A model generated the notes under the pieces. That model ran no database searches and was not told the DNA's origin. It saw only the letters and a list, made by a program, of their open reading frames with translations. This document shows positions 8,402 to 19,755 of a DNA stretch of 46,222 nt, piece by piece; position 1 is the first letter of the stretch, and each line of letters begins with the position of its first letter. A program made the position numbers and the translations under genes. The stretch comes from Campylobacterales bacterium. Its GTDB lineage: Bacteria > Campylobacterota > Campylobacteria > Campylobacterales > QNZT01. Where the stretch lies: positions 1-46,222 of the forward strand of contig JAMOMC010000137.1 in assembly GCA_027068765.1 (NCBI GenBank), read 5' to 3'.

Positions 8402-11032
8402 TTGATGATAACCTCCATCGTAAGTAAAATTTTTGGAACAAAAAACGATAAAATTGTAAAACAGTATTTAAAAAAAGTAGAGAATATAAATGAGTTAGAA
8501 GAGAAATATGAAAAATTAAATGATGAGCAGTTAAAAGAGGCTTTTAATGTTTTGAAACAAGAAGTTCAAGCTAATGAAAAAAGCTTAGACGAGGTACTTT
8601 ATGACTCATTTGCAATAACTAGAGAAGTTAGTAAAAGAACAACTGGACTTAGACATTATGATGTGCAGATGGTTGGTGGATTAGTGCTTCATGAGGGTAA
8701 AATTGCAGAGATGAAAACAGGTGAGGGTAAAACTCTTGTTGCAACTCTACCCATAGTGTTAAATGCTATGAGTGGAAAAGGTGTGCATCTTGTGACTGTA
8801 AATGACTATCTTGCAACTAGAGATGCAGAAGACACGGGTAGAATTTATAAGTTTTTAGGTTTTAGTGTTGGTGTTATTACAAATGAGATTCACGATGATT
8901 TAGAGAGAAAAGCACAATATGATGCAGATATAACTTATGGTACAAATAACGAATTTGGTTTTGATTATCTAAGAGATAATATGAAATATGCAATAGCTGA
9001 AAAAGCTCAAAGAGAACATAATTTTGTAATTGTTGATGAGGTTGACTCTATCTTAGTTGATGAAGCAAGAACTCCGCTTATCATATCAGGACCAACAAAT
9101 AGAACTTTAGACAATTATGAAAAAGCTGATGAAGTGGCTGCATCCATGGAAGAAGCTACAGAGAAAGATGAAAAAGGTGAGATTAATCAAGAGAGTGGAG
9201 ACTATGTTGTAGATGAAAAAAATAGAACAGTCTCAATGACGGAAAACGGAGTTTCTAAAGCTGAAAAGGCTTTTGGAGTTGACAATATCTACAATCTTGA
9301 AAATGCATCTCTCTCTCATCATATTGACCAAGCTTTAAAAGCTAGGTATATTTTTACAAAAGATGTTGACTATGTTGTAAATGATGGACAGGTTGTAATT
9401 GTTGATGAATTTACAGGAAGACTTAGTGAGGGAAGACGATTTAGTGAGGGGCTTCATCAAGCACTTGAGGCCAAGGAGAAGGTTGAAGTTCAAGAGGAAT
9501 CTCAAACATTAGCTGATATTACATTTCAAAACTATTTTAGAATGTACAATAAATTAGCTGGAATGACAGGGACGGCACAAACTGAAGCTACAGAGTTTGA
9601 GCAGATTTATAACTTACCTGTTATCTCTATTCCTACAAATGTTCCAATTGCTAGAAAAGATTTAAATGATCTCATCTATAAAAGTGAGATAGAGAAGTTT
9701 AATGCAGTGATAGAGACGATAAGAGGACTTCATAAAAATGGTCAACCAGTTCTTGTTGGTACTGCATCTATTGAAAAGAGTGAGCTTTTGCACTCTTTGC
9801 TGAAAAAAGCAAAAATTCCTCATACAGTTTTAAATGCAAAACACCACGAGAGTGAAGCAAAAATAATTGAAGATGCTGGAAACAAGGGTGCAATTACAGT
9901 TGCTACAAATATGGCAGGTCGTGGTGTTGATATAAAAATAAGTGATGAGATAAAAGAGCTTGGTGGACTTTACATAATAGGAACAGAGAGACATGAGAGT
10001 AGAAGAATTGACAATCAGCTTCGAGGAAGATCAGGTCGTCAAGGAGACCCTGGAGCTAGTCAATTTTATTTAAGTCTTGAAGATAATCTTCTTAGAATAT
10101 TTGGAAGTGATAAGATAAAATCAATCATGGAGCGACTTGGAATTGAAGAGGGTGAACATATAGAGTCTGGTATGGTAACTAGAGCCGTTGAAAATGCACA
10201 GAAAAAGGTAGAAAATCTTCACTACGAGTCGAGAAAGCATATTTTAGAGTATGATGATATAGCAAATGAGCAAAGAAAAGTGATATATAGATACAGAAAT
10301 GAGCTTTTAGATCCAGAATATGATATAAGCAATAAAGTCAAAGAGAATAGAGAGGCTTATGTAACAAATCTTTTAAGTCGAACTGGAATTTATGATGGAA
10401 TTCCTGAAGATGAGTATGATATAGATAAACTTTTAGCATATCTTCGTGAAGATGTGTTAATAGAGTTTGAAGATGGACAATTTAAAGATCTTGAAGCTGA
10501 AGTATTACGAGAAAAAATCAATGAAATTCTTATGGGGCTTTATGAGCAGAAAATGGAAAAAGTTGATGAGAAACAAAGAAGTAATATAGAAAAAATTGTT
10601 TATTTACAAGTTGTTGACAATAGCTGGAGAGATCATCTTTATCAGATGGATATCTTAAAAACAGGTATTGGGCTTCGTGGGTATAACCAAAAAGATCCCC
10701 TAACTGAGTATAAAAAAGAGAGTTATGAGATGTTTATTGATTTAACAAAAAGAATTAAACACGAAAGCACAAAAACACTCCAATTAATTCAACTTCGAGA
10801 TGAGTCAGAAGATAAAGAGCGAGAATATGCGATGGAAAAGATGATGAAAGATATGGAGGAAGCTTCTAAAGATATTACTATGGAGCATACAAGTGTTTTA
10901 CAGCCAAGTGAAAGTAAAAGTGTAATAGAGAAAAAAATTCCAAGAAATGACCCATGCCCTTGTGCAAGTGGGAAAAAGTATAAAAATTGCTGTGGAAAAA
11001 GTGGACCTAAAAAGGGACTTTTAGCCAAGTGA
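8402..11032 (+). CDS. secA: preprotein translocase ATPase SecA
   Basis: [45 protein letters not shown]-terminal zinc motif [14 protein letters not shown]. Confidence 0.99.
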   Translation: MMITSIVSKIFGTKNDKIVKQYLKKVENINELEEKYEKLNDEQLKEAFNVLKQEVQANEKSLDEVLYDSFAITREVSKRTTGLRHYDVQMVGGLVLHEGKIAEMKTGEGKTLVATLPIVLNAMSGKGVHLVTVNDYLATRDAEDTGRIYKFLGFSVGVITNEIHDDLERKAQYDADITYGTNNEFGFDYLRDNMKYAIAEKAQREHNFVIVDEVDSILVDEARTPLIISGPTNRTLDNYEKADEVAASMEEATEKDEKGEINQESGDYVVDEKNRTVSMTENGVSKAEKAFGVDNIYNLENASLSHHIDQALKARYIFTKDVDYVVNDGQVVIVDEFTGRLSEGRRFSEGLHQALEAKEKVEVQEESQTLADITFQNYFRMYNKLAGMTGTAQTEATEFEQIYNLPVISIPTNVPIARKDLNDLIYKSEIEKFNAVIETIRGLHKNGQPVLVGTASIEKSELLHSLLKKAKIPHTVLNAKHHESEAKIIEDAGNKGAITVATNMAGRGVDIKISDEIKELGGLYIIGTERHESRRIDNQLRGRSGRQGDPGASQFYLSLEDNLLRIFGSDKIKSIMERLGIEEGEHIESGMVTRAVENAQKKVENLHYESRKHILEYDDIANEQRKVIYRYRNELLDPEYDISNKVKENREAYVTNLLSRTGIYDGIPEDEYDIDKLLAYLREDVLIEFEDGQFKDLEAEVLREKINEILMGLYEQKMEKVDEKQRSNIEKIVYLQVVDNSWRDHLYQMDILKTGIGLRGYNQKDPLTEYKKESYEMFIDLTKRIKHESTKTLQLIQLRDESEDKEREYAMEKMMKDMEEASKDITMEHTSVLQPSESKSVIEKKIPRNDPCPCASGKKYKNCCGKSGPKKGLLAK

Positions 11033-12234
11033 AGTCTATCTCTTTAGTCCCTTATCTTGTTAGAAAGTATCTTCGTTTTGATAAGAGTCAACCTTTTATA
11101 ACCGTTAGTGCGATTTTAGCTTTTTTAGGTGTTTCTATCGGGCTAATGGTGCTTATCATCGCTATGGCTATTATGAATGGAACTAGTAAAGAGTTCAAGA
11201 GTAAAATCTCTACTATGAGTTACCCTATAACAATTTTGCCAAAAGCTGATAAAAAGATAGATATTTATGGTTTGCAAGTGCTTCGAGATAAGTTTCCACA
11301 TCTTGATTTTAGCCCCTATCTAAATTCACAAGTTATAATTAAGCAGGGAGACACCATGGAGGGTGCAGTTCTTTTTGGTGTTAATTTTGAAGATGAGGTA
11401 AAGATCAACTCTATTGTAAAAGAGGCTGTAAAAGATGTTAATGTTAGTGGTTTTGAGATAATTACTGGAAAAGGAATAGGTGAGAGTTTTTCTCTTTTTG
11501 ATGGAGTTAAAACAACACTTATTTTTACTCAATCCCAACCAGGAGGTTTTTCTCTTATACCCACTATGAAAAGATTTACTTATAGAGGTAGTTTTAACTC
11601 AGGGATGCAAGCTTATGATCATGCTTATGTTTATACAACTATCGAGGCACTCTCAAAAATTTTGAAAATCAAAGATAATAGTTTCCACGGTATCCATGTT
11701 CACTCAGATGAGCCATTAGAGGAGATTGAAAAGATACGAGAGTTTTTATCTCCTGATTTAGTTGCTGTTGGTTGGTGGCAACAAAATGGAAATCTCTTTT
11801 CAGCTATGGAGATGGAGAAAAAAGCACTTTTTATAGTTTTAATGCTTATTATCTTAGTTGCATCTTTAAATATCATAAGTTCACTTCTTATGACTGTTAT
11901 GAATAGACGACGAGAGATTGCTCTTTTGTTATCTTTGGGGGCTACTAAAGAGGAGATTAAAAAAGCATTTTTTCTTTTGGGAACTGTTATTGGGGGCGCG
12001 GGGATTTTATTTGGTACTTTTTTGGGGTTTTTAGGGATGTTTTTACTTGGTCGTTTTGATATAATCTCACTTCCTGAAGATGTTTATGGAACTAGTCGTC
12101 TGCCACTTGATTTATCTACATCAGATCTTGTATCTATTTTGGTTGGAGCTGTTTTAATTGTTTTGGTATCTTCATTTTATCCATCTAAAAAAGCTACACA
12201 AATTGATGTTTTAGACACTTTAAGGAATGAGTAA
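11029..12234 (+). CDS. LolC/LolE-family ABC transporter permease
   Basis: N-terminal [42 protein letters not shown] and C-terminal FtsX-like TM bundle; overlaps secA stop. Confidence 0.87.
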   Translation: MKSISLVPYLVRKYLRFDKSQPFITVSAILAFLGVSIGLMVLIIAMAIMNGTSKEFKSKISTMSYPITILPKADKKIDIYGLQVLRDKFPHLDFSPYLNSQVIIKQGDTMEGAVLFGVNFEDEVKINSIVKEAVKDVNVSGFEIITGKGIGESFSLFDGVKTTLIFTQSQPGGFSLIPTMKRFTYRGSFNSGMQAYDHAYVYTTIEALSKILKIKDNSFHGIHVHSDEPLEEIEKIREFLSPDLVAVGWWQQNGNLFSAMEMEKKALFIVLMLIILVASLNIISSLLMTVMNRRREIALLLSLGATKEEIKKAFFLLGTVIGGAGILFGTFLGFLGMFLLGRFDIISLPEDVYGTSRLPLDLSTSDLVSILVGAVLIVLVSSFYPSKKATQIDVLDTLRNE

Positions 12235-12286
12235 TCTAAAGATAGTAGCTTTTTAGTCGATATAAAAACTAAAAAGGTTTTATATT

Positions 12287-12703
12287 ATGGATAAAAAGTT
12301 TTTATTGGCACTTCCTATTTTAGTATTTGTTATTGGTTTGTATTTTTTTCTAACAAAAGAAAATATTGAACAATTTAATCAAAATGTTACCAAACAAAAC
12401 AGTAAAGATTTGCAGAACTTTTTATATGAAAACAATGATAAGTTTGTAAAACTAGCCATAACTCTCTCTCCTGAAATTTCAAATAACATCACAAGAGGAT
12501 CAGTTGAAGATAATAAAATAGAGTTCACAGCTCCAGATACAAACAATCCAAAACAGAAAGTCAAATACAGAATAAGGCTTTTAGATAGTGGCATAATAAA
12601 CTTTGATTTTGATGAGAACAGTGGGAGAATTAGTGGAAATTTTATAACATATAGAGGAGTTGCATCTGATGGTTCACCTATCGTAAATCTTATACCTTTA
12701 TAA
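12287..12703 (+). CDS. hypothetical protein with one N-terminal TM/signal segment
   Basis: 138-codon ORF with N-terminal hydrophobic segment; no family recognised. Confidence 0.6.
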   Translation: MDKKFLLALPILVFVIGLYFFLTKENIEQFNQNVTKQNSKDLQNFLYENNDKFVKLAITLSPEISNNITRGSVEDNKIEFTAPDTNNPKQKVKYRIRLLDSGIINFDFDENSGRISGNFITYRGVASDGSPIVNLIPL

Positions 12704-12774
12704 TATAGGGTGTTCATTTTTCTAAGATTATGCCGATGTTACTAGTAATAGTACCAAATAAAGGATTTACTCTT

Positions 12775-15700
12775 ATGAAATTTAGCAAAAATATATTTTT
12801 AATTATCTCCGTCTGCTTTTTTACAATCTCTTCATTGCAAGCTTCGCCTTGTGATACAAATCAAGAGATAACACTTGGTACAACTGCTTCAAATGCTGAG
12901 TTAGGAAATCAAAGAGTAAATAATGCAACTGGAGCTTTATATTATAAAATAGAGATAAAAGATGCAGGAAGACTCTCAATTTGGACTATGAGGGATAGTG
13001 TGGAGCCAGACAATAGAGTCAATACAAAAGGTTATCTTTTAGATAGTAGTTGTAATGATATGGGTTTTACAGAAAACATTAAAAATACATCTCCAAGATA
13101 TTTTGATTTTTATGAAGTTCTTAATCTTGGCACTTATTACTTAAAAGTTGAAAATAGTTCAAGTCTTGATGATGAAAATACCAATTTTAGAAATGGTCTA
13201 TTTGAGATACGAAACTATTTTATAAAGACAAAAGATACACCTAGTATTGTTTTAGATAAGTATACAGACTCATCTGTAAGATCTGGAGAAGATTTTAGAT
13301 ATAAGCTTTCACTTTACAATGATAGTTCATTTGTTAATACAGACATAGTTATAACAGATACTCTTGATTCAAGGTTAGTGTTACAGACAGATTGGAATAA
13401 GACTCCTGGTGATTGGGATTGTACAAATGTTGGAAATGATATAACTTGTAAATATAAACATGATTTACAAGCAAACAATTATGCAAGCAGACTTGAAATA
13501 GGTGTTATTGCACCAACTGTAACAAGTGTGATTATGATAGATAATAAAGCTGAAGTTACAGCAAAATCAGGAACTACTGATATTGGAGATGATGATAGTT
13601 TTTCAGTAGATATTGACCCTGTGGTTATAAGTAAATCTGATATTAGTTTAAATATTTTAAGTGGTTATGATGAAGTTGAAGTTTTAGGAACTTACTACTA
13701 CAACATTGTTATTAATAAAACAGGAGATGAGAATATTACAGGAACTACTTTAGAGATAAACACAACAAGTGAGGCAGATTATGTCTATATAGATCATACT
13801 TATAGTTATGATTGGGTTTGTAGTAAAAATGCTAAACGCTTATCATGTCAGCTAACTCATGCTTTTGGTCAAGGCGGCCTACAAGAAGAGATAAAAATTA
13901 GAGTGCAAGCACCAGGTAATCCATCGGAAGTTAAAATAATAGCTAGAGTTTATTCAGACTATTTAGATGATCTTAATTTGACAAACAATAGTGCTAGCAA
14001 AACAACAACTATAAAAGAGACAGATATGTCTGCTCACAATCCTAGAGAGTTTACAAAAGTTCCATTTGCAGATGATGTAGTTGATATGAATATATTTGGT
14101 GATATTTTAACAATAGGAAATCAATCTATTTGTGAAAAAGATAATAAAGGAGATTGTCAAGAGCCAAGTGCAAGTGTAAATGATAAAATATATCAAAAGT
14201 ATGCAAATTTAGATACAAGTGGACTCTCTGCAATTTATAGCACTTCAACAAGTGCAACTTTAGATATCTCTCTCACAGATGAGATTATGTGGGCTGGACT
14301 TTACTGGATGGGGAGAGTTGATAAAGGGAAAGAGAGTTGGAAAGATTTACAAGATAAAGCATCTACTGTATATATAAGACATGATTCAAATAAGACGGCA
14401 TATCATAAATTAGATGCTCTAAGAAGTACACCAAGTTACGATAACAGTGGTACTAAAATCATGGTAGATAAGTACAATTTTATAAATACTACTAGCTATT
14501 TTAACTATCAAGGTGTAGCGGATGTTACTAAATATGTAAAAGATAATAGAGGTGGTAGATACTGGGTAGCAGATGTAACTTCAAGTGAAGGTTACAATAT
14601 AAGTGCAGGTTGGAGTTTAGTTGTTGTTGTGAGAGATACGAAATCAGCTCCAACAAGAGAGCTTAAAAATATTACACTTTATGATGGATATGAGGGTGTA
14701 TGGAAAACTCCAAATAATACAACTTCAGCTATCTATAAATCTTCTATTGAGCAGAATGTAGTAGGGTTTTTAACTCCTTCAACAGGAGCTATAACTTCAA
14801 AGCTTACATTTTTTGCATTTGAAGGTGATCTCTCTTTACCAGATTTTATAGAAGTTGATGGCAATAGACTTAAAAACAGTTTAAATAATGAAAAAGATGT
14901 TGTAAATGGAACAATTTCACAAGATGGAAAATTTGTTAATACAAGACTTCCAAATCTAAAAAACACTTCAGGAATTGATATAGATGAGTTTAATTTAGGT
15001 ACAACTGATGGTGGACCTGGTATCATTAAACATTCTCAAAAAGAAGCTAAGATTAAAATCGGCTCTTTAGGTCTTGCTTCAAATAATGGTGGAGGAGATC
15101 AATACTATCTAGGAATGTTCTCTTTTTCAACAAACTTAAATGATCCAGTTTGTTATATGCAGAATTTTAAAAACAGTTCATACACGAGTGATCTTAGTGA
15201 TAGTGGTTCATATATAGATGATGTTATTGGAATTGAAGTAGAGATTAGAAATAAAGAGACACAGACACTTTTTGATGTTCATAGTTATATAGAGATAGAT
15301 AAGATGTTTGAAGAGGTTAATGGAACATTTGAGTTAAAAAATGTTGGTGATGTTGGATTTAGTGAGTATAGTAATCTTTTTGAGTACTCTAAAGTACAAA
15401 GAGTTGATGTTAATTTGAGTGAAGTAAAAACTTCTATAGGCTCAAGTGCGAGTTCAAGCAAAGGTGGAGATTTAAAATATAAAGAGAATATCTTTATAAG
15501 ATTTAATGCAAAAATCAAAGGACAAAATGATGATAACACGACTAGAAATAGATTTAGTGTAAGTTATGTTCCAACACCTGATAAAAAGATAGAGATTTCA
15601 AGATGTGATGGAGAGGATCAGAAAATCCATATCTTGAAAAATAAGCCAAATGGTTTTGAGGTGACTCATAGAGGTGGCTTGCAAGATGGAGTTACAGATG

Positions 15701-17565
15701 GTATGAGTAATGGAGCTAAATCGAATGAAAATCATCTTTTTACTCAAGTTGTAAATCAAGGTTTTTATATTGATATAGTTGCACTTCAAGATGGAGTTGG
15801 CAAAGAAAATCTGGTACGAGATGCGAGTGAAAAGTATAGAGGTCTTGTCCAGCTTCAAGCAGTTGATGTAAATGCTAGTGGAACTTGTGAGAGTTTTGTA
15901 GGAGTTGGTCCTATAAGTTATATACCATTTGATGATAAAATAAGAGTTGAGACAAACTCTAGTGTTTTTTCAGTTGATAAAAATGCTTCATTTAGAGTTA
16001 AGTATCTAGTAGATAGATATAGAAATCATGTGGAGTGGGATAACATTGGAGATGATTTAGATAGCTTGCAAAAAATGGTAGAAAAAGCTAATGTAGATAG
16101 TGTCTGTAAAGAGATTTGTGAAAACACAACAGATGCAAAAACTTGTAGAGAGTGTGTTTTTGAAGATGTATCTAAAGGTGGCTTTAGTCAATCTTCATGT
16201 TCTTCTGATACATTTGCAATAAAGCCTGAAAAAATTGAGCTTAGTTTAAATGTTGCAACAAAACCAATAGGAGGAGCAAGGTATAACTTGACTCTTGACT
16301 CTCTTAGTGCAGGTTATGATCAAAACTTTTCTACTTCAAGTATTAATAGAGTAAAAGGTGAGATAACTTTAGCTAGTGAAAATTCTGAATGTGGAGAGGA
16401 TGATGGTTTTTATAGTGGAGATATAGCTTATTTGAGTGGTGTTGCAAATGTATCTAATTTCTCTTATAATAATGTTGGAAGAGTAATTGTAACTTATAGC
16501 GATAAAAGTTGGACAGACTATGAGCAAAATGCTAGTAGTAAAACTCTCAGTGATTGTGTAGTTGGAAGTAGTGATAATAGTTTTAATGCAGATAATAAAG
16601 TAGGTTGTGAAGTGAGTGGAGGTAGAACTTTTGATTTTACTCCTGCTGGGTTTACAAATACTTTAGTATTAGAAAATGGTATAGGCAATTTTAACTATAT
16701 GGCAAATGATAGTGAAGATATCTCAGCAAGGCTTAGACTAAATATCCAAGCATCTTTAGCAGGTGGATTAGGAGTTGCTACAAACTATAGTGGTGAGTGT
16801 TTTGCAAATGATGTTAATGTTGCATATACTTATAATGGAATAAGAACAGGTACAAGATATATCCAAGCAGGAGAGACAAATATAGAAAATGATTTTGATT
16901 TTGATAGAGCTAGTGATAGTTTTGCAAATGGAGTTTCTAATGTAAATGTATCTGTTAACTTTGGTCGAGATTCACAAGTACCTCAAGAGCCATATACAAT
17001 TTTTAGAGACGATTTTAATGTTACAGTTGCAGACAAGGTAGATGCATCTGTAACAGGATCAATGGTAGCAGATGCAGATCATGGTGTCTCTTTTTATTAT
17101 GGTAGGTTGAATGTTCCTGATATTGAGACATCTCTTCAAAATATCTATGTTAATTTCCAGTATGAGGTTTTTTGCCAAGGGTGTGATAGAGCTGACTTCC
17201 CTTTTGCAAATGGTCCAGAGAGTGCTGATAGTGTTTTTTGGTATGTAAATAATACAAATCACAATAACTTTGTTCAAGGAACTTTTACAAATGAGAATTC
17301 ACAAAATGGAATGCAATTTGCTAATGAGAGCTTTAGAGGGATGAATGTTCTGCTTGGAGCTGGAAATCGTGTTCCTCATAGTGATAGAATTACTTACAAT
17401 CCTTCTCCTTGGCTTGTTTTTGATGAATTTAGAGCAGGTGTTGTGAGTGATAGTTTTAATATCAGGATGTTTTCTCGTGGAAATTGGTCTGGAAAAGGGA
17501 AAATTGGTACAAGTGTTTTAGGGCAAGATATGTCAGAAGAGACTTCAAAAAAGATGGAGTGGTAA
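12775..17565 (+). CDS. giant secreted exoprotein with DUF11-like repeats and MshQ/DUF6701-like C-terminal features
   Basis: Start moved to ATG at 12775 (RBS AAAGGA, signal peptide MKFSKNIFLIISVCFFTISSLQA); DUF11-like GEDFRYKLSLYNDSSFVNTDIVITDTLD; C-terminal FNYMAND...VSFYYGRLNVP reminiscent of MshQ-type proteins. Confidence 0.75.
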   Translation: MKFSKNIFLIISVCFFTISSLQASPCDTNQEITLGTTASNAELGNQRVNNATGALYYKIEIKDAGRLSIWTMRDSVEPDNRVNTKGYLLDSSCNDMGFTENIKNTSPRYFDFYEVLNLGTYYLKVENSSSLDDENTNFRNGLFEIRNYFIKTKDTPSIVLDKYTDSSVRSGEDFRYKLSLYNDSSFVNTDIVITDTLDSRLVLQTDWNKTPGDWDCTNVGNDITCKYKHDLQANNYASRLEIGVIAPTVTSVIMIDNKAEVTAKSGTTDIGDDDSFSVDIDPVVISKSDISLNILSGYDEVEVLGTYYYNIVINKTGDENITGTTLEINTTSEADYVYIDHTYSYDWVCSKNAKRLSCQLTHAFGQGGLQEEIKIRVQAPGNPSEVKIIARVYSDYLDDLNLTNNSASKTTTIKETDMSAHNPREFTKVPFADDVVDMNIFGDILTIGNQSICEKDNKGDCQEPSASVNDKIYQKYANLDTSGLSAIYSTSTSATLDISLTDEIMWAGLYWMGRVDKGKESWKDLQDKASTVYIRHDSNKTAYHKLDALRSTPSYDNSGTKIMVDKYNFINTTSYFNYQGVADVTKYVKDNRGGRYWVADVTSSEGYNISAGWSLVVVVRDTKSAPTRELKNITLYDGYEGVWKTPNNTTSAIYKSSIEQNVVGFLTPSTGAITSKLTFFAFEGDLSLPDFIEVDGNRLKNSLNNEKDVVNGTISQDGKFVNTRLPNLKNTSGIDIDEFNLGTTDGGPGIIKHSQKEAKIKIGSLGLASNNGGGDQYYLGMFSFSTNLNDPVCYMQNFKNSSYTSDLSDSGSYIDDVIGIEVEIRNKETQTLFDVHSYIEIDKMFEEVNGTFELKNVGDVGFSEYSNLFEYSKVQRVDVNLSEVKTSIGSSASSSKGGDLKYKENIFIRFNAKIKGQNDDNTTRNRFSVSYVPTPDKKIEISRCDGEDQKIHILKNKPNGFEVTHRGGLQDGVTDGMSNGAKSNENHLFTQVVNQGFYIDIVALQDGVGKENLVRDASEKYRGLVQLQAVDVNASGTCESFVGVGPISYIPFDDKIRVETNSSVFSVDKNASFRVKYLVDRYRNHVEWDNIGDDLDSLQKMVEKANVDSVCKEICENTTDAKTCRECVFEDVSKGGFSQSSCSSDTFAIKPEKIELSLNVATKPIGGARYNLTLDSLSAGYDQNFSTSSINRVKGEITLASENSECGEDDGFYSGDIAYLSGVANVSNFSYNNVGRVIVTYSDKSWTDYEQNASSKTLSDCVVGSSDNSFNADNKVGCEVSGGRTFDFTPAGFTNTLVLENGIGNFNYMANDSEDISARLRLNIQASLAGGLGVATNYSGECFANDVNVAYTYNGIRTGTRYIQAGETNIENDFDFDRASDSFANGVSNVNVSVNFGRDSQVPQEPYTIFRDDFNVTVADKVDASVTGSMVADADHGVSFYYGRLNVPDIETSLQNIYVNFQYEVFCQGCDRADFPFANGPESADSVFWYVNNTNHNNFVQGTFTNENSQNGMQFANESFRGMNVLLGAGNRVPHSDRITYNPSPWLVFDEFRAGVVSDSFNIRMFSRGNWSGKGKIGTSVLGQDMSEETSKKMEW

Positions 17566-17568
17566 CTT

Positions 17569-18276
17569 ATGAAAAGAGCAGCATTTAGTTTGATTGAGCT
17601 TGTTTTAGCAATTGTCATAATTGCAATTTCACTTATGACAATACCTCTTATGCTTAGCCAAAGTGGGAATAATAACTCATTTGCAATATCACAAGAGACA
17701 ATTTTTGCAGCAAGAACCAAGATAGGAAATATTTTAACTCATCAGTGGGATGCAAACTCTACTGAAAATAATGGATCTATTACATATATAAGAGTTCTTG
17801 ATGTATTAGATGGAAATGCTAGTCTTGATAGATTAGCATTAACAGGAACATTAGATGATAACAGAAGAATAGGTCATGTTCAAAATAACTTTAGACGAAG
17901 ATTTCACGATGACAATATAACTGTTGCTGGAGTGGTTCTTCCTTCAGGTGGAGTAGATCTCAATAATACAAGTATAGATCAGTTTCACGGAGATTTCGTT
18001 TCATATGATAGCTTTACTGGATTTGATTATGTTAGGGATTTTAATTTAAGTACATCTATTTTTTATATCGATGATGATGCTAATTATACAAATCAGAATA
18101 TTAATTTTAATTTTGATGAAACAACTAGACAAAATATCAATAATATTGTTAATAGTACAAATATAAAAATGATTGAAGTAGTAGCCCAAAGTGAAGATGG
18201 AATAAGTTTTACATTTAGAACATTCTCATCAAATATTGGACAGACTGATTTACTAAGTCGAGAAGTGAGGAATTGA
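17569..18276 (+). CDS. type IV pilin-like / pseudopilin
   Basis: MKRAAFSLIELVLAIVIIAISLM class III prepilin leader with Glu5. Confidence 0.88.
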   Translation: MKRAAFSLIELVLAIVIIAISLMTIPLMLSQSGNNNSFAISQETIFAARTKIGNILTHQWDANSTENNGSITYIRVLDVLDGNASLDRLALTGTLDDNRRIGHVQNNFRRRFHDDNITVAGVVLPSGGVDLNNTSIDQFHGDFVSYDSFTGFDYVRDFNLSTSIFYIDDDANYTNQNINFNFDETTRQNINNIVNSTNIKMIEVVAQSEDGISFTFRTFSSNIGQTDLLSREVRN

Positions 18277-19229
18277 TGTTTAAAAGAGTAAAAAGAAGAG
18301 CCTTTACCATGATTGAAATGATTATGGTTATTGTTATTTTGGGTATAGTTTCTATGATTGGTACAAATATCATAGCAAACATGTATGAGTCATATATTCG
18401 TACACAAATCATCAACGAGTTGCAGCAAAAAACAGAGCTTACTATCAACCAGATTACAAAGAGACTAAAGTATAGAATTAAGCCTTCGGTTATCTCTAAA
18501 AATCGTACAAATCCAAATGATTTTAAAGAGTTATCAAATGATGATAATGTAGTAGTATATAATGTTTTAGAGTGGATTGGATATGATAATGAAAGTTTTA
18601 TGGGTGAGTGGAATGCAACATTAAATAGATATACTCCTGGATGGAGTGGCTTTGTAGATTTAGATGCACCTGATACAAATGTCTCACGAATTAGAACAAG
18701 TGGCTCTACTTTGGCATTTGCTAGACAAAATATTCTCGCACTTTCAAACAATCAGGTAGATATAGTTGCGGGTGCTCAATATCCTGCACTTATTTTTAAG
18801 AAGTTGGACAATATCGCACCTGTAACTTTTGGATTTGATCCAGCTATAAATGATGCAAGTAATACACTTCCAGTAAGATTAATAAATAATAATGTTTTAG
18901 AGTTTGTAAATAACGATGGAACAATCAATGATACAAATAAAACACTTTATGAGCAGTATCATCTAGCATGGTCTGCATATGCAATTGCTCCTAGTAATGT
19001 AGATGATATAAACTCTACTGATTTTAATTTGACACTTCATTACAATTATCAACCTTGGCACAATGAGAGATTTGATACAAATACAACATCAACAGTTCTT
19101 TTAGCTGAAAATGTTAGTACATTTGTATTTACTCAAACAGGTAATACTATCCAGATAAAACTATGCATCCAAGATGGAAATAGAACTGGTGTACCTATCG
19201 TATTTTGTAAAGAAAAGGCTATATTTTGA
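18273..19229 (+). CDS. type IV pilin-like / pseudopilin
   Basis: KRRAFTMIEMIMVIVILGIVSMIG prepilin leader with Glu5; overlaps upstream stop. Confidence 0.88.
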   Translation: MMFKRVKRRAFTMIEMIMVIVILGIVSMIGTNIIANMYESYIRTQIINELQQKTELTINQITKRLKYRIKPSVISKNRTNPNDFKELSNDDNVVVYNVLEWIGYDNESFMGEWNATLNRYTPGWSGFVDLDAPDTNVSRIRTSGSTLAFARQNILALSNNQVDIVAGAQYPALIFKKLDNIAPVTFGFDPAINDASNTLPVRLINNNVLEFVNNDGTINDTNKTLYEQYHLAWSAYAIAPSNVDDINSTDFNLTLHYNYQPWHNERFDTNTTSTVLLAENVSTFVFTQTGNTIQIKLCIQDGNRTGVPIVFCKEKAIF

Positions 19230-19666
19230 GAAGAGGTTTTGGTTTAATTACGGCAATAATTATAATGGTTACAGTGGCTGTTTTGATGTCACTTATGGTA
19301 AATCTATCAAGCTCCTCTGTAAAAACTACTTTAGATGTTTATCTAAAAGAGCAAGCAGAGCTTTTAGCAAGAGGAGCAACAGAGTATGCACTTTTAGCAA
19401 TATCAGGACATGATAATAGTAATAACTGTATTCAAAATATTAATATAGCATATCCGCAAGCTATAAACAACACTCACGATATAAGGATATCACTAACTTA
19501 TATCGGAAATAGTATGCCAAATTGTGTTAATATGCTTGATAATGGTATATTTACACCTGAGTCAAATGTAACCGTAATCATAGATACTGTTGTCTCTGTA
19601 AATCAAGCAAATACACTCATATCTGAGCCTATTAGGATACATAGAAGGACTATTCAAAAACCATAA
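19226..19666 (+). CDS. atypical pseudopilin (PilX/MshP/GspK-like, lacks Glu5)
   Basis: TTG start overlapping upstream stop; RRGFGLITAIIIMVTVAVLMSLMVNLSSSSVKTTLDVYLKEQAELLARGATEYAL. Confidence 0.72.
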   Translation: MRRGFGLITAIIIMVTVAVLMSLMVNLSSSSVKTTLDVYLKEQAELLARGATEYALLAISGHDNSNNCIQNINIAYPQAINNTHDIRISLTYIGNSMPNCVNMLDNGIFTPESNVTVIIDTVVSVNQANTLISEPIRIHRRTIQKP

Positions 19667-19668
19667 TT

Positions 19669-19711
19669 ACTATTTAAATATAATTTATAATTTATCTTTT
19701 ATTTAAATAGT
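19669..19711. terminator. AT-only inverted repeat, probable terminator after pseudopilin operon
   Basis: Perfect 12-bp arms ACTATTTAAATA / TATTTAAATAGT, followed by TTTTAT. Confidence 0.5.
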
Positions 19712-19755
19712 TTTATAGTAAAATGTACTTCTATTTCCATTTTAAGGAGGGAATT

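Noticed and set aside
10789-11028. Minus-strand ORF inside secA
   Set aside because: Antisense shadow of a strongly supported gene
8402-12234. secA followed by LolC/E permease as a novel arrangement
   Set aside because: lolA-secA-permease neighbourhood is a known conserved arrangement in Campylobacterota such as Helicobacter
15285-15858. Minus-strand ORFs inside the giant exoprotein gene
   Set aside because: Antisense shadows with low-complexity translations, no RBS or family signal
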